From positions 3,534,001 through 3,598,000 of the forward strand of contig OZ023184.1 in assembly GCA_963995505.1 (NCBI GenBank): a DNA stretch of 64,000 nt, written 5' to 3'. The position numbers and the translations under genes were made by a program. Position 1 is the stretch's first letter. The number at the start of each line of letters is the position of its first letter. Below are positions 1 to 11,924 of the stretch, in pieces. Below the pieces are notes generated by a model. It worked only from the letters and a program-made list of their open reading frames with translations, was not told the origin of the DNA and did no database searches. The stretch is from Hypericum androsaemum. Taxonomy: Eukaryota; Streptophyta; Magnoliopsida; Malpighiales; Hypericaceae.

Positions 1-2446
1 AAAAATTCCTCATTTGGAACCGTCAATCTGCCACCCATCTGCACAAAACACACAGAAACTCATTAAGATTGATATTCCAGCCGAAATTGAATTTCAGTGC
101 TTTTCAAAAGGACAATCTTGCTGGGATAACATCTGATCAGCTAATATAGTCAGAAGCGGAAGGACAACCTGTGCACGTCAAACTGGAGTGGTCGTGACCA
201 TTTGGTAGCAAGATGGCCAAGGAAATATGAGAACAATGATAGGAAAGCAGTAATTCTTACCAAATAACTCAAGTGGTCTTTGACCAAGTCACTCGCGGTC
301 AGATCTACTGTTCTTAATTCTGATAACTCCATTCGCTGTTGTATTGCCTCAAGTTCAGCTGCTGTGTGAAGGCCAACACTGAACATAATAGCAGCAGAAG
401 TACCATAAGTGTTGTGGATGTTAAAATTTCATCCAACAAGTAGCAATCCCTGTAGACAGAAGTTCTCCTTTTTCTTCAAAAAGAGCTGCTTTCCTACCTT
501 CAACATCCGAAATCACAAATCCTATTGTAGCATGGTTTGAGAAGTTTTCAACAAGTGTGATAAGGATTATAGTACGAGAGGTCAAACTTGCTCGGACATA
601 AACCAAGACTTTCAAGAACATTCTATTGACCAGTTGGAATTTTGCACCGACTTTTCTCATATCAATTAAAGCCATACTCCAATACTTTTTTTTTAGGGTC
701 ATACACCAATACTTCTCATCTAAGCTACAAGGGGCATAAACACCAGAAAACATAACAACAGAACCATCAGATACAAGCTGGGCAGTACTAGCAGCCCACT
801 TCAACCACTCCTAGCTGCTTGGTCATCAGTACTAACCTTCACAAGCTAAAATATAAAATACTACCCATAGCAAGTACAAATCAGTTTTTACACTAAGGGG
901 CTAACATAAAACCGAAAACCAAGCCTGTCTACCGAAATGACATGAATACAGCAAGTACAATAAGAAGTACTAACCTGTACAGGACAACGGCCTCTTTCTC
1001 AGAACTAAACCTGTATTTGAACCCAGTAATGTCCATAGGTCCAACCTGTTATTAAGGGAACTTTTCAGTTGATACTGGATGTTGAAAAAGCTGCTGGTCA
1101 ACAGAGAATCAATTGTTGTATGAGGACAAACCAGTTCACAAAACTGTCTGAAGCTCCCGGGTTCCTCTGGCATTGTAGTTGCAAGAAAGGCTTCTTGTCG
1201 TCTACCAACATTAGCAAGTTCAGTCACAATCCTCAGTTTATCAAAATTCATGTTCGCCCCACTGGTTATTGCAACAACATTTTCTCCCTTAAGGTTGTAA
1301 TATTTGCAGTATGCTTCGGCACCAGCAAGGGCAAGAGCACCTGCAGGCTCTAAAATGCTCCTTTTCTCCTCAAACATGTCCTGCAGCACAGGCCAACGTT
1401 ACTTGGGAGTCAACACTGCCATACGGGAAATCATGCCAAAGCACGAAACTCAACCACCAAGATGAAGAGCACAAAAGACTCGGAAAGGTTACAGATATAT
1501 ATTGTATGAGAAATAGCAAATGTATCTTTGAAGATGATTCAGTCAAAATGCATTCATCAATTGAAATGATCCAAACAGAGAGTCGGGTGTTGATGAGCAA
1601 CTTTGCATCAGAGAGAGAGAGAGCTTACCTTTATTGAAGCACAGATAGCATCACGGCTCACAAGAACCACACCATCAACCAACTCCTTGCACAGTCGGAA
1701 TGTCTCCACACCAACCTCCTTAACCGCCACCCCATCCGCAAACCCGCCAACCTGGTCAAGCATCACCCTCTCACCGTAGTGAAGAGACAACGCCATCGCA
1801 TTTGCATCCGAGGGTTCAACCCCAATGATCTTCACCTGCATTTGCAACCCAAATCTAAGGATCAGAACTGCAACAATAAAGCAACTGACAACAAAATCGG
1901 GTATACCTTAGGATTAACCCTCTTTGCATAAGCAGCAATTCCAGCAATCAGCCCGCCACCTCCAACCGGGACAAATATCGCATGCAAAGGGCCTTGAACT
2001 TGCCTGAAAATCTCCATTCCAACAGTCCCCTGACCCACAATAACATCCGGGTGATCAAATGGCGGTATAAAAGTCCGTCCCTCCTCCTTCGCCCGCTGCT
2101 TCGCATATGCCTGCGCCTCATCATACGAATCTCCGACCAAAACAACAGTCGACCCCAACCTCTTCACCGATTTCCACTTGATATCAGGAGTAGTAACAGG
2201 CATTGCAATAACCGCGTCACAATTAAGCCTCTTGGCGGCCAAAGCCACGCCTTGCGCGTGGTTCCCAGCAGATGAGCAAATGACACCTCTTTCTAACTGC
2301 TTCTTAGGCAACTTAGCCATCATATTATAAGCACCTCTCAACTTAAACGAGAACACCTGCAAAATCAATTTGAATCGATCAAACTAAAAGGTTTCGAGTT
2401 TGAACAGCGGGAATACGAACTTATCACAGTGGAAGCGAAGAAACGG

Positions 2447-2505
<59 letters not shown>

Positions 2506-2917
2506 TTACCGGTTGCATATCCTCCCGTTTAAGCCATATATTAACCCCCAACCGCTCGGAGAGCTTAGGAGCCAACTCCAAGGGGGTCTCCGAAGCGACG
2601 TCGTACACCTTAGACGACAGGATATTTGTCAGGTACTCCATCGCCTCCACCACGTCGCCGCCATTGCCGTTGTCCTTCCCCCGCGCCGGGACCGCCCCGA
2701 GGTACCCCGGCGGGTACTGCAGCGAGCCCGGCGACATCCTCTTCTGATACGTGACCGTGGGGGCGGGGGCCGGAGCGGCGGAGAGCGGCGGCAGGGGATC
2801 CGCCGTCGCCGGCTTCGACAGGGCGGCGCGGACCACGGGAGGAGGAAACCTCCGCGTCGGGAGTGGGGCACGCCAGGGGAGAGTCGCGCGCGTCGGAGTA
2901 AAACGCAGCGTTTCCAT
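1..2917 (-). CDS. OMR1: Threonine deaminase (threonine dehydratase), chloroplastic, 3' end cut by window edge
   Basis: This PLP enzyme converts threonine to 2-oxobutanoate and ammonia, the committed step of isoleucine synthesis in the plastid. Exons read on the minus strand are 2917-2510, 2356-1907, 1835-1629, 1380-1132, 1045-975, 378-261 and 38-1 (partial). All have GT/AG borders and phases that join cleanly. The first ~50 residues are Arg/Pro/Ala-rich, as in a transit peptide. The PLP lysine lies in SFKLRGA (about residue 141), followed by SSAGNHAQG and the phosphate-binding loop [11 protein letters not shown]. Exons 4-7 encode the regulatory ACT-like domains ([27 protein letters not shown]), which bind Ile and Val in this family. 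The end of the second ACT-like domain and the stop lie left of the window. Intron 1 holds an AT microsatellite. I recognise the family from conserved motifs and see no lesion in the visible part. Confidence 0.93.
2448..2508. repeat. AT dinucleotide microsatellite in intron 1 of threonine deaminase
   Basis: About 25 AT repeats begin right after the exon 1 splice donor (GT at 2509-2508 on the minus strand). Such a tract close to a splice donor is likely to be length-polymorphic. Confidence 0.9.
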
Positions 2918-3062
2918 TCCTGGCTCGGGCGCGAGAGGGGAGAGAGAGAGTTAAGTTTTTTTTCCTTCTTTTTTCTTCTCTCTTTTTATGTTTTTATTAT
3001 TATTTCTCTCTCGTGGGGGCCGGGGGGTGACGGGAGTGGCAACTGCCGAAATAGGAAGAGGG

Positions 3063-3085
3063 TGGGGGGGGGGGGGGGGGGGGGG
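3063..3085. repeat. Homopolymeric G run in the 5' flank of threonine deaminase
   Basis: An almost uninterrupted run of G lies about 150 bp upstream of the threonine deaminase start, next to GA-rich DNA at 2938-2953. The rest of 2918-3293 is pyrimidine-rich promoter or leader sequence with no other gene visible. Confidence 0.8.
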
Positions 3086-3302
3086 TTTTATAGGGAGGAG
3101 AGAGGAAAGGGTTTTAACTCTCCTTTTTTGTCGGTTTCATAAAAAATTTTGTATTCAGAATGAATTATCTGCATTTTCCCGAGGTTTTCAAAAACAACTC
3201 AAAGATCGACCTGCTCTATTTTCTGGGTCATAGTCAGATCGGTCCGATCAGTTAGATCATCGTCAATTGGACCGATTTTTTTACTTTGTATATTAATTTT
3301 TT

Positions 3303-3987
3303 GGGAAAAGTCTACTTTAGTATCCTGTGGTATCGCCCAAAATCACTTTAGTACCCTGTGGTAAAAAACCGATCAATCGAGTCATACTTATTCCAATTAA
3401 CATCAAAAAGGTCCTCGGGCAGCTGCCCGAACCTGCCCGAACCTACCTGAACCCTGCCCGAACTACGTGGCCAGCCACATCACCAAATTTTGATGACGTG
3501 GCGCCACGTGGAGAGGAGGAGGACGCGGAGGAGGAGGAGGACGCGGAGAGGAGCCCGAACTACGTGGCCAGCCACGTCACCAAATTTTGATGACGTGGCG
3601 CCACGTGGAGAGGAGGAGGAGGACGCGGAGAGGAGGAGGAGGAGGAGGAGGAGGACGCGGAGGAGGAGGAGGAGGATGCGGAGAGGTGGAGGAGGAGGAT
3701 GCGGAGAGGTGGAGGAGGAGGACGCGGAGGAGGAGGAGGAGGCGGAGGAGGAGGAGGAGGAGGGAAGGAGATGGATGTCCACATGGCGCCACGTCATCAA
3801 AATTTGGTGACGTGGCTGGCCACGTAGTTCGGGCAGGGTTCGGGTAGGTTCGGGCAGGTCCGGGCAGCTGCCCGAAGACCTTTTTGATGTTAATTGGAAT
3901 AAGTATGACTCGATTGATCGGTTTTTTACCACAGGGTACTAAAGTAATTTTGGGCGATACTACAAGGTACTAAAGTGGACTTTTTCC
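3303..3987. mobile_element. Non-autonomous foldback Mutator-type element with purine-rich core
   Basis: Terminal inverted repeats of about 190 bp (left 3303 to ~3495, right ~3780 to 3987) read GGGAAAAGTCTACTTTAGTA inward on the left; the right arm is the diverged complement. A perfect 9-bp target duplication, TAATTTTTT, flanks it at 3294-3302 and 3988-3996, as expected for the Mutator superfamily. The core (about 3500-3775) is a GGA/GGC purine repeat, so the long open frames there, rich in Glu/Arg/Gly or Ser/Pro/Leu, are compositional. No transposase is present. Confidence 0.85.
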
Positions 3988-3996
3988 TAATTTTTT

Positions 3997-5879
3997 TAGA
4001 AGTCCCACCAATATTAATAAGGCCCACCATTGCTTGTTTGGTTAAAGCCTCCGGCCCTACATGGAAAAATAAAGCCCACCATTAATAATATCTAGGGTAA
4101 ATTACTCTCGGTCCTCTGGTATTTGGTATATTTAAGACTTGCCCTTTTGTATTTCGGTAATTGATTAAAAACTTTCCGAGGTTTGGTTTTATTATACTCT
4201 CAGGCCCTTCGCTGACGTCATCTATCAAAATATTAATATTTTATTACTACAATGACCATTATACTCTTGTTCCGGTCACTAAAATCTCAGGTCATCTTCT
4301 CCAGTCATTTTTTCGGCGAACAAATTTTTTCCGGCGACCAAAAATCAAAATTAAAATAAGAAATTCAGACGGTCGTCTTCTTCCTCGAGGTCGCCGGAAG
4401 CCAAGTTCATTTGATTCCAACAACAAAAGCCGATTTCAACAACATCAAGAGGGAAGCTGAAGTCCAAACTCAAGGCACTCGACACATCTGAGTTCTTGGC
4501 GAAATCGAGAGATGAAGGAGGACTTCAATTTCTGGGCAAAACTCAAGAAGCTCGCGGGAGCCTGTGTCCAGGCGAGGGCGGTCGATCTGAGCGACGCCTG
4601 CAACCGCCCTGGCGATGAATTGGCCAAAATTCTTGTTGCGGTGCCGAATCGAGAGATGGAGGAGGACTTCAATTTCTGGGCAAAAAACCTTTATTATGGA
4701 TTTTGGCCAAGTCACCGACGAGGTCATGGTCAAAGGCGACGACTTTGAGACGGTCTCACAGGTGATTCACAGTTTGACCGATTGAACTGCCAGTTAGACC
4801 ATATTTTTAAAAATCTTGCATTTTCCTATTTTTTTTTATTTGTAATTGTTTTTGAATGTTTTGTATTCATATGCTCCAACAAAGATATGTTACTTACCGG
4901 TAATAACTTGTAAGTCTGGTTTCTTATCATTTGCTTGTTACTCGACGCTCCTTGCAAAACCGAAATTTTTTATACTAAATTACGAACCTTTATTAATTAG
5001 AAAATAAAAAAATACATAATAGGGGTGATAAAGGGGAGAAAAGGGAAAAAAAATTAAAAAATAAAGCCAAGGCCTAGATGACTAACCATATTGGTAAATC
5101 TGTTGTCATATCTAATAATTCACCTAGCCAAATTTACAAGTCGGATAGTTAAGAGTAATACCAATTAGTCGACACGCATCAAAAATTTATTTCGTACTCC
5201 GACCAACGTAGATCCTTATCGATGTAAGTAGTCCTAGTCCTATTCTTAGCACGCGATAGGTCGAAATCCTCCAAGTTCGACCTCGTTTCAAAACCGAAAC
5301 TTACTAATGTAATAATAATTGGGTCGTCAAATGATTGCTTTGTCTTTCGGGTTTCGTAGACAAATCAATTTATTGGCAACACGAAAAATAAAATCTCTCA
5401 TACATTTAACAAGATAATTAAATTAATCAGTAGTAGTATTTTAAGTTAGCTAAGTTTGTTGGAGTGGTATAAGTTTTTATTCATTAAAAAATATTTTGAT
5501 TCAAATCTTACAAATATACAAAGTATTATTAAAAAAAATTATATTTAAGTGCTCGTATTTTGCATAGTATTAAGCTGGAAAATTTATAAATATACCACAA
5601 TAATTAGGCTCTCAATAATATATCCGTGTGGACAGATAGTAATATAAATATACGAGAACAACCATCTCTCAACTTAAACTAGTTGTCGTCTATGTATAAA
5701 TAATATATCAAAAGCAAATGCTAAAGCTTATATACAAAGAAGTAAATTAGAATTGCCGGTAAACGTGTCTCTAAATTATTGATTGTATGGTGGTCGACAA
5801 TTGGCATTACAATAAAAGACAAATGACTTGCTGGCAGACTTTTTTTAAGGACTAGCTAGGCCTCTTGGTGGAATATGGT
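3997..5879. other. Intergenic DNA without a recognisable gene
   Basis: This stretch is AT-rich and has no convincing coding region. From about 4094 the sequence GGGTAAATTACTCTC, followed later by CTCAGGCCCTTCGCTGACGTCATC, resembles the left arm of the MULE-MITE at 40003-40390, so an arm of the same family is probably present; I could not find its partner. Around 4500-4690 a sequence of about 35 bp (GAGAGATGAAGGAGGACTTC and a GAGATGGAGGAGG variant) occurs twice, perhaps a decayed gene scrap. Confidence 0.5.
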
Positions 5880-6771
5880 CAGGGGTGAGCATTTGGTATA
5901 TACCGATCCCGAATACCGAATACCAAAAATACCGAATACCGAATAATAATAAAAATTCATACCGATCCCGAACCGAAGTTATTTCGGTATCTACCGAATA
6001 CCGAATAAAAATTTCGGTATAATACCGAAAATCCCGAAAATACCGAAATTTTCAAAAAAAAAGCAACATTAAATTTAATCCATTAATATAAACATAATAA
6101 ACTTAACTTAATCCAACAAAAGCAAAAGCCCTTTCTTTTTATCCATTAACCAACCGAACCCCAAATCCTAGCAACCAAAAACCCCCAAAATCCTAGCAAG
6201 AGAACACTAAAACAAGCATGCAGCAACTAAAAATTCAAATTATTCACAGATTCACAATCTAATTTCAAAACCTCCAAAATTCGAAACCCTAAATTGCAAA
6301 AAAAATCACAAATTAGATGTGGATAGAGAGAAGATAAAGAAGAGGGTAGCCACGTTGATTGCATGCTTGGTCCTTATGGTGGTCGCCTCGCCGGAGTGGG
6401 TAAACTTGGATAAAAAAATTAAGGAGAAGAAAAAATGGGAGGGGTTGTCGAAGGGGTAAGGGGAGAGAGGAGAGAGGGGAGAGGGGAGAGAGATGGGTTG
6501 GAGTAGAAATCTGAGCCTAGGATATTTTTTTTTCTTTATATAGTTGCCTAGTTGGTACTTGGTAAACTTACATTTTAGTAATTCAAGATTTTTGGTATTA
6601 CCGAAATAATATCGGTACATACCGAAATTATACCGAATACCGAAATTCACTGAAATTTTTCAAAAGTCGATACCGAATAAAATTTCGTATACCGAAATAC
6701 CGATCCCGAAATACCGAATACCAAAAAAATACCAAAAATCCCGAATATCGAATACCGAATGCTCACCCCTA
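5880..6771. mobile_element. Non-autonomous hAT-type element with CCGAATA subterminal repeats
   Basis: The ends are CAGGGGTGAGCATTTGG on the left and the complement of TAGGGGTGAGCATTCGG on the right, typical hAT terminal repeats. The flanks AATATGGT (5872-5879) and AATATGGA (6772-6779) match at 7 of 8 bases, fitting an 8-bp target duplication. Both subterminal regions are packed with repeats of TACCGAATACCGAA and its complement, which in hAT elements serve as transposase binding sites. The middle (about 6060-6560) shows no transposase motif, so the element is non-autonomous. Confidence 0.8.
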
Positions 6772-6970
6772 AATATGGATAGCTAGGGAATAAAAAAACC
6801 AGACGGTATGTAATTTGTTTTGTTCATCTTATGCATAAATATTCACATATTTGTAAAATAAGTGTCAAAACTCTCCCTAGCACGAGGGTGGGACTCACAA
6901 GTCCCATCAATACTCTCTATAGTAAAACACGAAGGGAAATCTACGTAAGGAAAGGGAACGAGACCATTGC

Positions 6971-7270
6971 GGGTTTTTTTTCTTTATGGTGTTACTATTC
7001 ACCCTTTTTTGTGAAAAAAGCGTCCGAAATGAAAGTATTGCGGGGATGGTGTCCACGTGGCACGGACGGCGGAAAAAGTCGGATCTTGGACCAAGATCCG
7101 ACTTTTTTTGTCGGATGACCAAGATCCGATTTTTTTAGTCGGATCTTGGTCGATAGGCCATATCCGAAATCTGAAAAGGAGATTTCGGATATGACCAAGA
7201 TCCGACATTTTTTGTTGAATTTATCATATTGGTCCAAGATCCGACTTTTTTGGTCGGATCTTGGTCGTCA
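6971..7270 (+). repeat. Left terminal inverted repeat of the 5.3-kb MULE
   Basis: It matches the complement of about 11930-12310. From about 7070 to 7265 it has roughly eight head-to-head copies of GTCGGATCTTGG and CCAAGATCCGAC, usually next to A or T runs, so single strands would fold into strong hairpins. The segment GATTTCGGATATG and its complement form one more palindrome near 7160-7190. Confidence 0.85.
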
Positions 7271-7390
7271 TATCGCCTATATAATGGATACCTCGCAGAA
7301 GCCTTTTGTCATCCATACGAAGACGTCCTGCGTACCACCATAGAAGACCCTGCCCAAAACCAGGTAAATTAATTTACTTTAATATTTTGG

Positions 7391-7622
7391 TATATATGTA
7401 GAGTTTGTTCATTAATTAAAAATAATTAGTATATTTTAGCTGTGAAATTATTAATTGTTTCTATTTTTTGAGTGTGATATCTGATTGTTTAAAATTTTGT
7501 GGGTGTATATATGTAGAGTTTGTTCATTAATTAAAAATAATTAGTATATGTTAGCTTTTGAAATTATTAATTCCTTATATTTTTTGAGTGTGATATCTGA
7601 TTGTTTAAAATTTTGTGGGTGT
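7391..7622. repeat. 115-bp tandem duplication inside the MULE
   Basis: TATATATGTAGAGTTTG starts at 7391 and again at 7506. The two copies stay similar to about 7622, both containing TTGAGTGTGATATCTGATTG. It lies in the AT-rich leader between the left terminal repeat and the transposase reading frame. Confidence 0.8.
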
Positions 7623-7945
7623 GCGAATTTTATAAACTGACCAACCCCAATGGCCAGACCGGTTTAATGAGTCGGACCGGTCGGGTCGTTCGGACCGGTC
7701 GGGTCGGTCGGGTCGGTCGGACCGGTCAGATTGTGAATTTTTTCTTGGTAAATTCCGGATGGTCGAGTACAAAAAGTGACCACCCTGCCAGTCCGATTAA
7801 ATTTCATCTGGTTCTTAAGGTGGTCTCGGACCAAAAAATTGATGGAGAAGAATGTATGTTTATATGATATTTTCGTTAATATAAATTATGTTTTGTGTTG
7901 CTAATATAGAATTGCATACTGTTTTCTTTTGTTGTAGTATTCATA

Positions 7946-10900
7946 ATGGCTAACCGGGTTATAAGAATAAAGTTGAAATACGATGGAGTAATTTTCAACA
8001 ACAATGAAACCGGTTTTGATTACCAAGGTGGTAGGAAAAAGAAGTTGAAGTTTCATGCAGCATTTGTTAGATACAATATCTTGCGGAAAAAAGTTAACGA
8101 AAAGATCCCAATAGGTCCAAATGAAGAATTTGGGCCATTGATATTTAGATGTCCATTTGGAAGAGGACAATTTGGTCCAATATTTATTAACGACGATGAA
8201 GATGTTAGGATAATGCTGGAGACCATGATTAACTTCTTTGGACCAATGGTGAAGGAGATTAAGCTTACAATCATTGTGGAAAAGAGGGTTAATAATTACA
8301 ACCCGTTTGTCGTTGAAGCTGGTACGTCAACGGGGATGGATGTTGCTCATGAACCAATATTTGATTGGTTTGAAAATGATCCTAGAGAGACGGGTCCATA
8401 TGCCACATACAATTTTGATCATGAAGACGAAGCAGAAGAAGTAGAAGACGAAGACGAAGCAGAAGAAGACGAAAATGAAGCAGAAGAAGACGAAGATGAA
8501 GAAGAAGTAGTAGAAGAAGAGGAACAACAATACCGAGAACAACAATACGGTGAACTCGCTCTAACTGATCCCGGTGAACAATCATCGATGACTGTTTATG
8601 GTGAAGAATGGGATTGCGACCGAGCAATAGATGGAAGTTGTTCTGGTTTGTTGAAAGAGGGTACGATTTGGACCAATGGTGAAGGAGATTAAGCTTACAA
8701 TCATTGTGGAAAAGAGGGTTAATAATTACAACCCGTTTGTCGTTGAAGCTGGTACGTCAACGGGGATGGATGTTGCTCATGAACCAATATTTGATTGGTT
8801 TGAAAATGATCCTAGAGAGACGGGTCCATATGCCACATACAATTTTGATCATGAAGACGAAGCAGAAGAAGTAGAAGACGAAGACGAAGCAGAAGAAGAC
8901 GAAAATGAAGCAGAAGAAGACGAAGATGAAGAAGAAGTAGTAGAAGAAGAGGAACAACAATACCGAGAACAACAATACGGTGAACTCGCTCTAACTGATC
9001 CCGGTGAACAATCATCGATGACTGTTTATGGTGAAGAATGGGATTGCGACCGAGCAATAGATGGAAGTTGTTCTGGTTTGTTGAAAGAGGGTACGATTTG
9101 GACCAATGGTGAAGGAGATTAAGCTTACAATCATTGTGGAAAAGAGGGTTAATAATTACAACCCGTTTGTCGTTGAAGCTGGTACGTCAACGGGGATGGA
9201 TGTTGCTCATGAACCAATATTTGATTGGTTTGAAAATGATCCTAGAGAGACGGGTCCATATGCCACATACAATTTTGATCATGAAGACGAAGCAGAAGAA
9301 GTAGAAGACGAAGACGAAGACGAAGCAGAAGAAGACGAAAATGAAGCAGAAGAAGACGAAGATGAAGAAGAAGTAGTAGAAGAAGAGGAACAACAATACC
9401 GAGAACAACAATACGGTGAACTCGCTCTAACTGATCCCGGTGAACAATCATCGATGACTGTTTATGGTGAAGAATGGGATTGCGACCGAGCAATAGATGG
9501 AAGTTGTTCTGGTTTGTTGAAAGAGGGTACGATTTGGAAGAGCAAATTTGATGCAAAGAGGGAGATCGAGGCGTTCGTAATGAACGATGGGCGTGAGTTT
9601 GTCCGAAAAGAAGGCCAGAAACTTTTTCTGTGAAGTGTAAAAAATGGGAGACTGATGATTGCAAATGGGAGATCCGTGTCTCACGGGAAAGAAGGGGCAC
9701 ACTTTTCAGTCCATGGAAAATCGTGAAACACACCTACCCACATACCTGTGGTCGCCTACGAAAGTCGCAGGATCATAAACAACTCACTTCTGCTTTCATT
9801 GCACAAATTATTAAGAAACGAGTAGAGGAGCAACCAGAAATTCGTGTGGCCACTTTAAGGTCAGAGATCCACGACCATATGAAGTTTAAACCCTCGTATA
9901 CGAAGACTTGGTGGGCAAAAGAGAAGGCGTTTCAAGATTTATGGGGGGATTGGCAAGAATCTTACAATCGCCTTCCGCAATGGTTTGCAGCATGCAAGGC
10001 AAATAATCCTGGAACTGTTGTTGAATGGGAATATTATGACACCCTCCCTGGTTACGTGGAAGCACTAATTCCTGGAACAAAGATCTTTAAGCGAGTTTTT
10101 TGGAGCTTCAAGCCTTGCATTGAAGCTTTCAAACATTGCATGCCTGTCTTGGAGATTGATGGAACGTTCTTGTATGGAAAATACAAGCATGTCCTCCTGA
10201 TCGCCACTGCAATTGATGGTAATAATGCTATAATTCCAATAGCATTTGCTCTGGTAGAGGGTGAGAACACGGATAGTTGGCCGTGGTTCATGAAACAAGT
10301 CCGGAAGCACGTCACGCCTGGCCGACATGGAATATGTGTTATTTCTGATCGACATGCTGGCATATTAAAGGCAATGAATACGGAGTATGGTTGGGGAGAA
10401 GACAGTGATACCGCCCATCGATATTGTCTTCGACACGTAGCAAGCAATCTTAACAAACACTTCAAAAACGACGCCATGAGGAATGTCATGAAGATTGCAG
10501 GTGACATGCACAAATGTTTTGTAGTCTAAAACTATTTTACAAGTTGTTACTCCACATTTAATATTTTTACTATGTTGGTTGTAGGAATGCAAACTCAACT
10601 GTGGAAGTTGGAAGCTAACATGCGAGAAATATGGAATGTCGACCAGGAGGTCTTCAACTGGATGTATGAACAGGAATTGCCCAAGTGGAGCTTAGCGTGG
10701 GATGGCGGATGCCGATATGGTAACATGACGACGAATTTTGCCGAGTGCGTAAATATGATCTTCAAAAAAGTTCGTCGTTTACCGGTGACGGCCTTGGTGG
10801 CAGAGACATTTAACAAGCTAACCGAATATTTTGAAGAGAGATCAACTAAGTGTATGAAAGAGAGATGTACTGGCAAAATATTGATGTCACAGAGGCTCCT

Positions 10901-11483
10901 AAACAGGTTGGAGCGGTGGGAGGGAAAGGCCAATGGACATAGAGTGCGAGTTTCTGACAGTACAGATGGATCGTACGAAGTTCGCACTGGGTACGATATG
11001 AGAAGACAAAAGGCGGACAGAAAGCATTCAGTTAATCTTTCCACAGGATTTTGTGGCTGCGGCAAATTCCAGGCTTACCACTATCCGTGCTCACATGTGA
11101 TGGCGTGTTGTACTGAACTTGGCATCGATTACAAGATATTTGTGGATAAGTATTATCGCCTGGAAACCACACAAGCTTGCTACCAACTGAAGTTTGTTCC
11201 TCTGGGCAATCCTAAATATTGGCCGTATCCTGAAGATCCTACGGTTGTAAGGCTCATTCCAGATGAAAGATTAGCGAGGGGTAGAGGACAGCCACGGAAG
11301 CGCATACATAATGAAATGGATACAGTGCCTTTCGTCCGCTGTACGCTCTGTAAAACAAGGGGTCACACAAAAGCCAATTGTACTAATATAAGAGCAGTTG
11401 CGGCGGCAAGAGCGGCTAAAGCAGCTAAAGCGGCAGCTGTATCCGTAGGGGCAAGTACGAGTAGACACCGTCGTGGACGTTGA
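7946..11483 (+). pseudogene. MURA-type MULE transposase, frame broken by tandem duplication and frameshift
   Basis: The N-terminal part begins with ATG at 7946 and carries a long Asp/Glu-rich tract. The catalytic part runs from GTG 9630 to 10500, then a GT-AG intron 10501-10584 (phase 1), then 10585-11483. Visible motifs are an aspartate in VLEIDGTFLYGKYK, a second in CVISDRHAGILKAM, and YCLRHVASN. A SWIM zinc finger (FCGCGKFQ...YPCSH) follows, then a CCHC knuckle (CTLCKTRGHTKANC) and a basic Ala/Lys tail. This is the plant MuDR/MURA order; the enzyme would bind and cut the element's inverted repeats. Two lesions break it: a 430-bp segment triplicated at 8241-9536, and a net one-base shift near the T run at 9623-9627 that puts a TGA at 9631. 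Not functional as read. Confidence 0.88.
8241..9536 (+). repeat. Three tandem copies of a 430-bp coding segment in the transposase
   Basis: Copies are 8241-8670, 8671-9100 and 9101-9536. The first two look identical; the third has one extra GACGAA in the acidic tract. Each copy starts with GACCAATGGTGAAGGAG. The hexamer TTTGGA occurs at the 5' border, at both internal junctions and at the 3' border. Because 430 is not a multiple of three, each added copy shifts the frame and ends translation in TNGEGD-stop. Confidence 0.93.
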
Positions 11484-11654
11484 ATTGTAATTAATTTTGA
11501 ACTGAAAGGATTGTACTTTGTAATATTTTGTGAAACTCTATGTGGGTTGTGTTGAGTTTCTTTGTAACAGTCTGAAGTTTAAGTTACTCTATCTTAGCAG
11601 AATAATGACGCATTACACATTTTATGTATATATTTATTGTCATAATTGTTCAGG

Positions 11655-11895
11655 TGTGCGGGGGGCGGGGGGCGGGGAGCGGGGAGCGGGGGCGGGGGCG
11701 GGGGCGGGGGCGGGGAGCAGGGGGCGGGGAGCGGGGAGCGGGGGCGGGGGGCGGGAGCGGGGGCGGGGGCGGGGGCGGGGGGCGGGGGCGGGGAGAGCGG
11801 GAGCGGGGCGGGAGCGGGGGCGGGGGCGGGGGCGGGGAGAGCGGGAGCGGGGGCGGGGGCGGGGAGAGCGGGAGCGGGAGCGGGGAGCGGCGATA
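11655..11895. repeat. G-rich GGGGCGGGGGC / GGGGAGCGGGGG tract
   Basis: About 240 bp of irregular G4C and G4AGC repeats with dozens of runs of four or more G on the plus strand. It could form G-quadruplexes. It lies between the transposase stop and the right terminal repeat. Open frames over it (Gly/Arg/Ala-rich or Pro/Arg/Ala-rich) are compositional. Confidence 0.9.
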
Positions 11896-11924
11896 TCGGG
11901 GACGGGAGTCTGAGCGACGAAAAA

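Noticed and set aside
3480..3932. Several 70-150 residue frames rich in Glu/Arg/Gly or Ser/Leu/Pro
   Set aside because: They come from the GGA purine repeat in the core of a foldback element, exist in many frames at once and have no domain.
8327..9411. Minus-strand Leu/Phe-rich frames over the acidic tract
   Set aside because: They are the complement of the Asp/Glu codons of the transposase and repeat only because the segment is triplicated.
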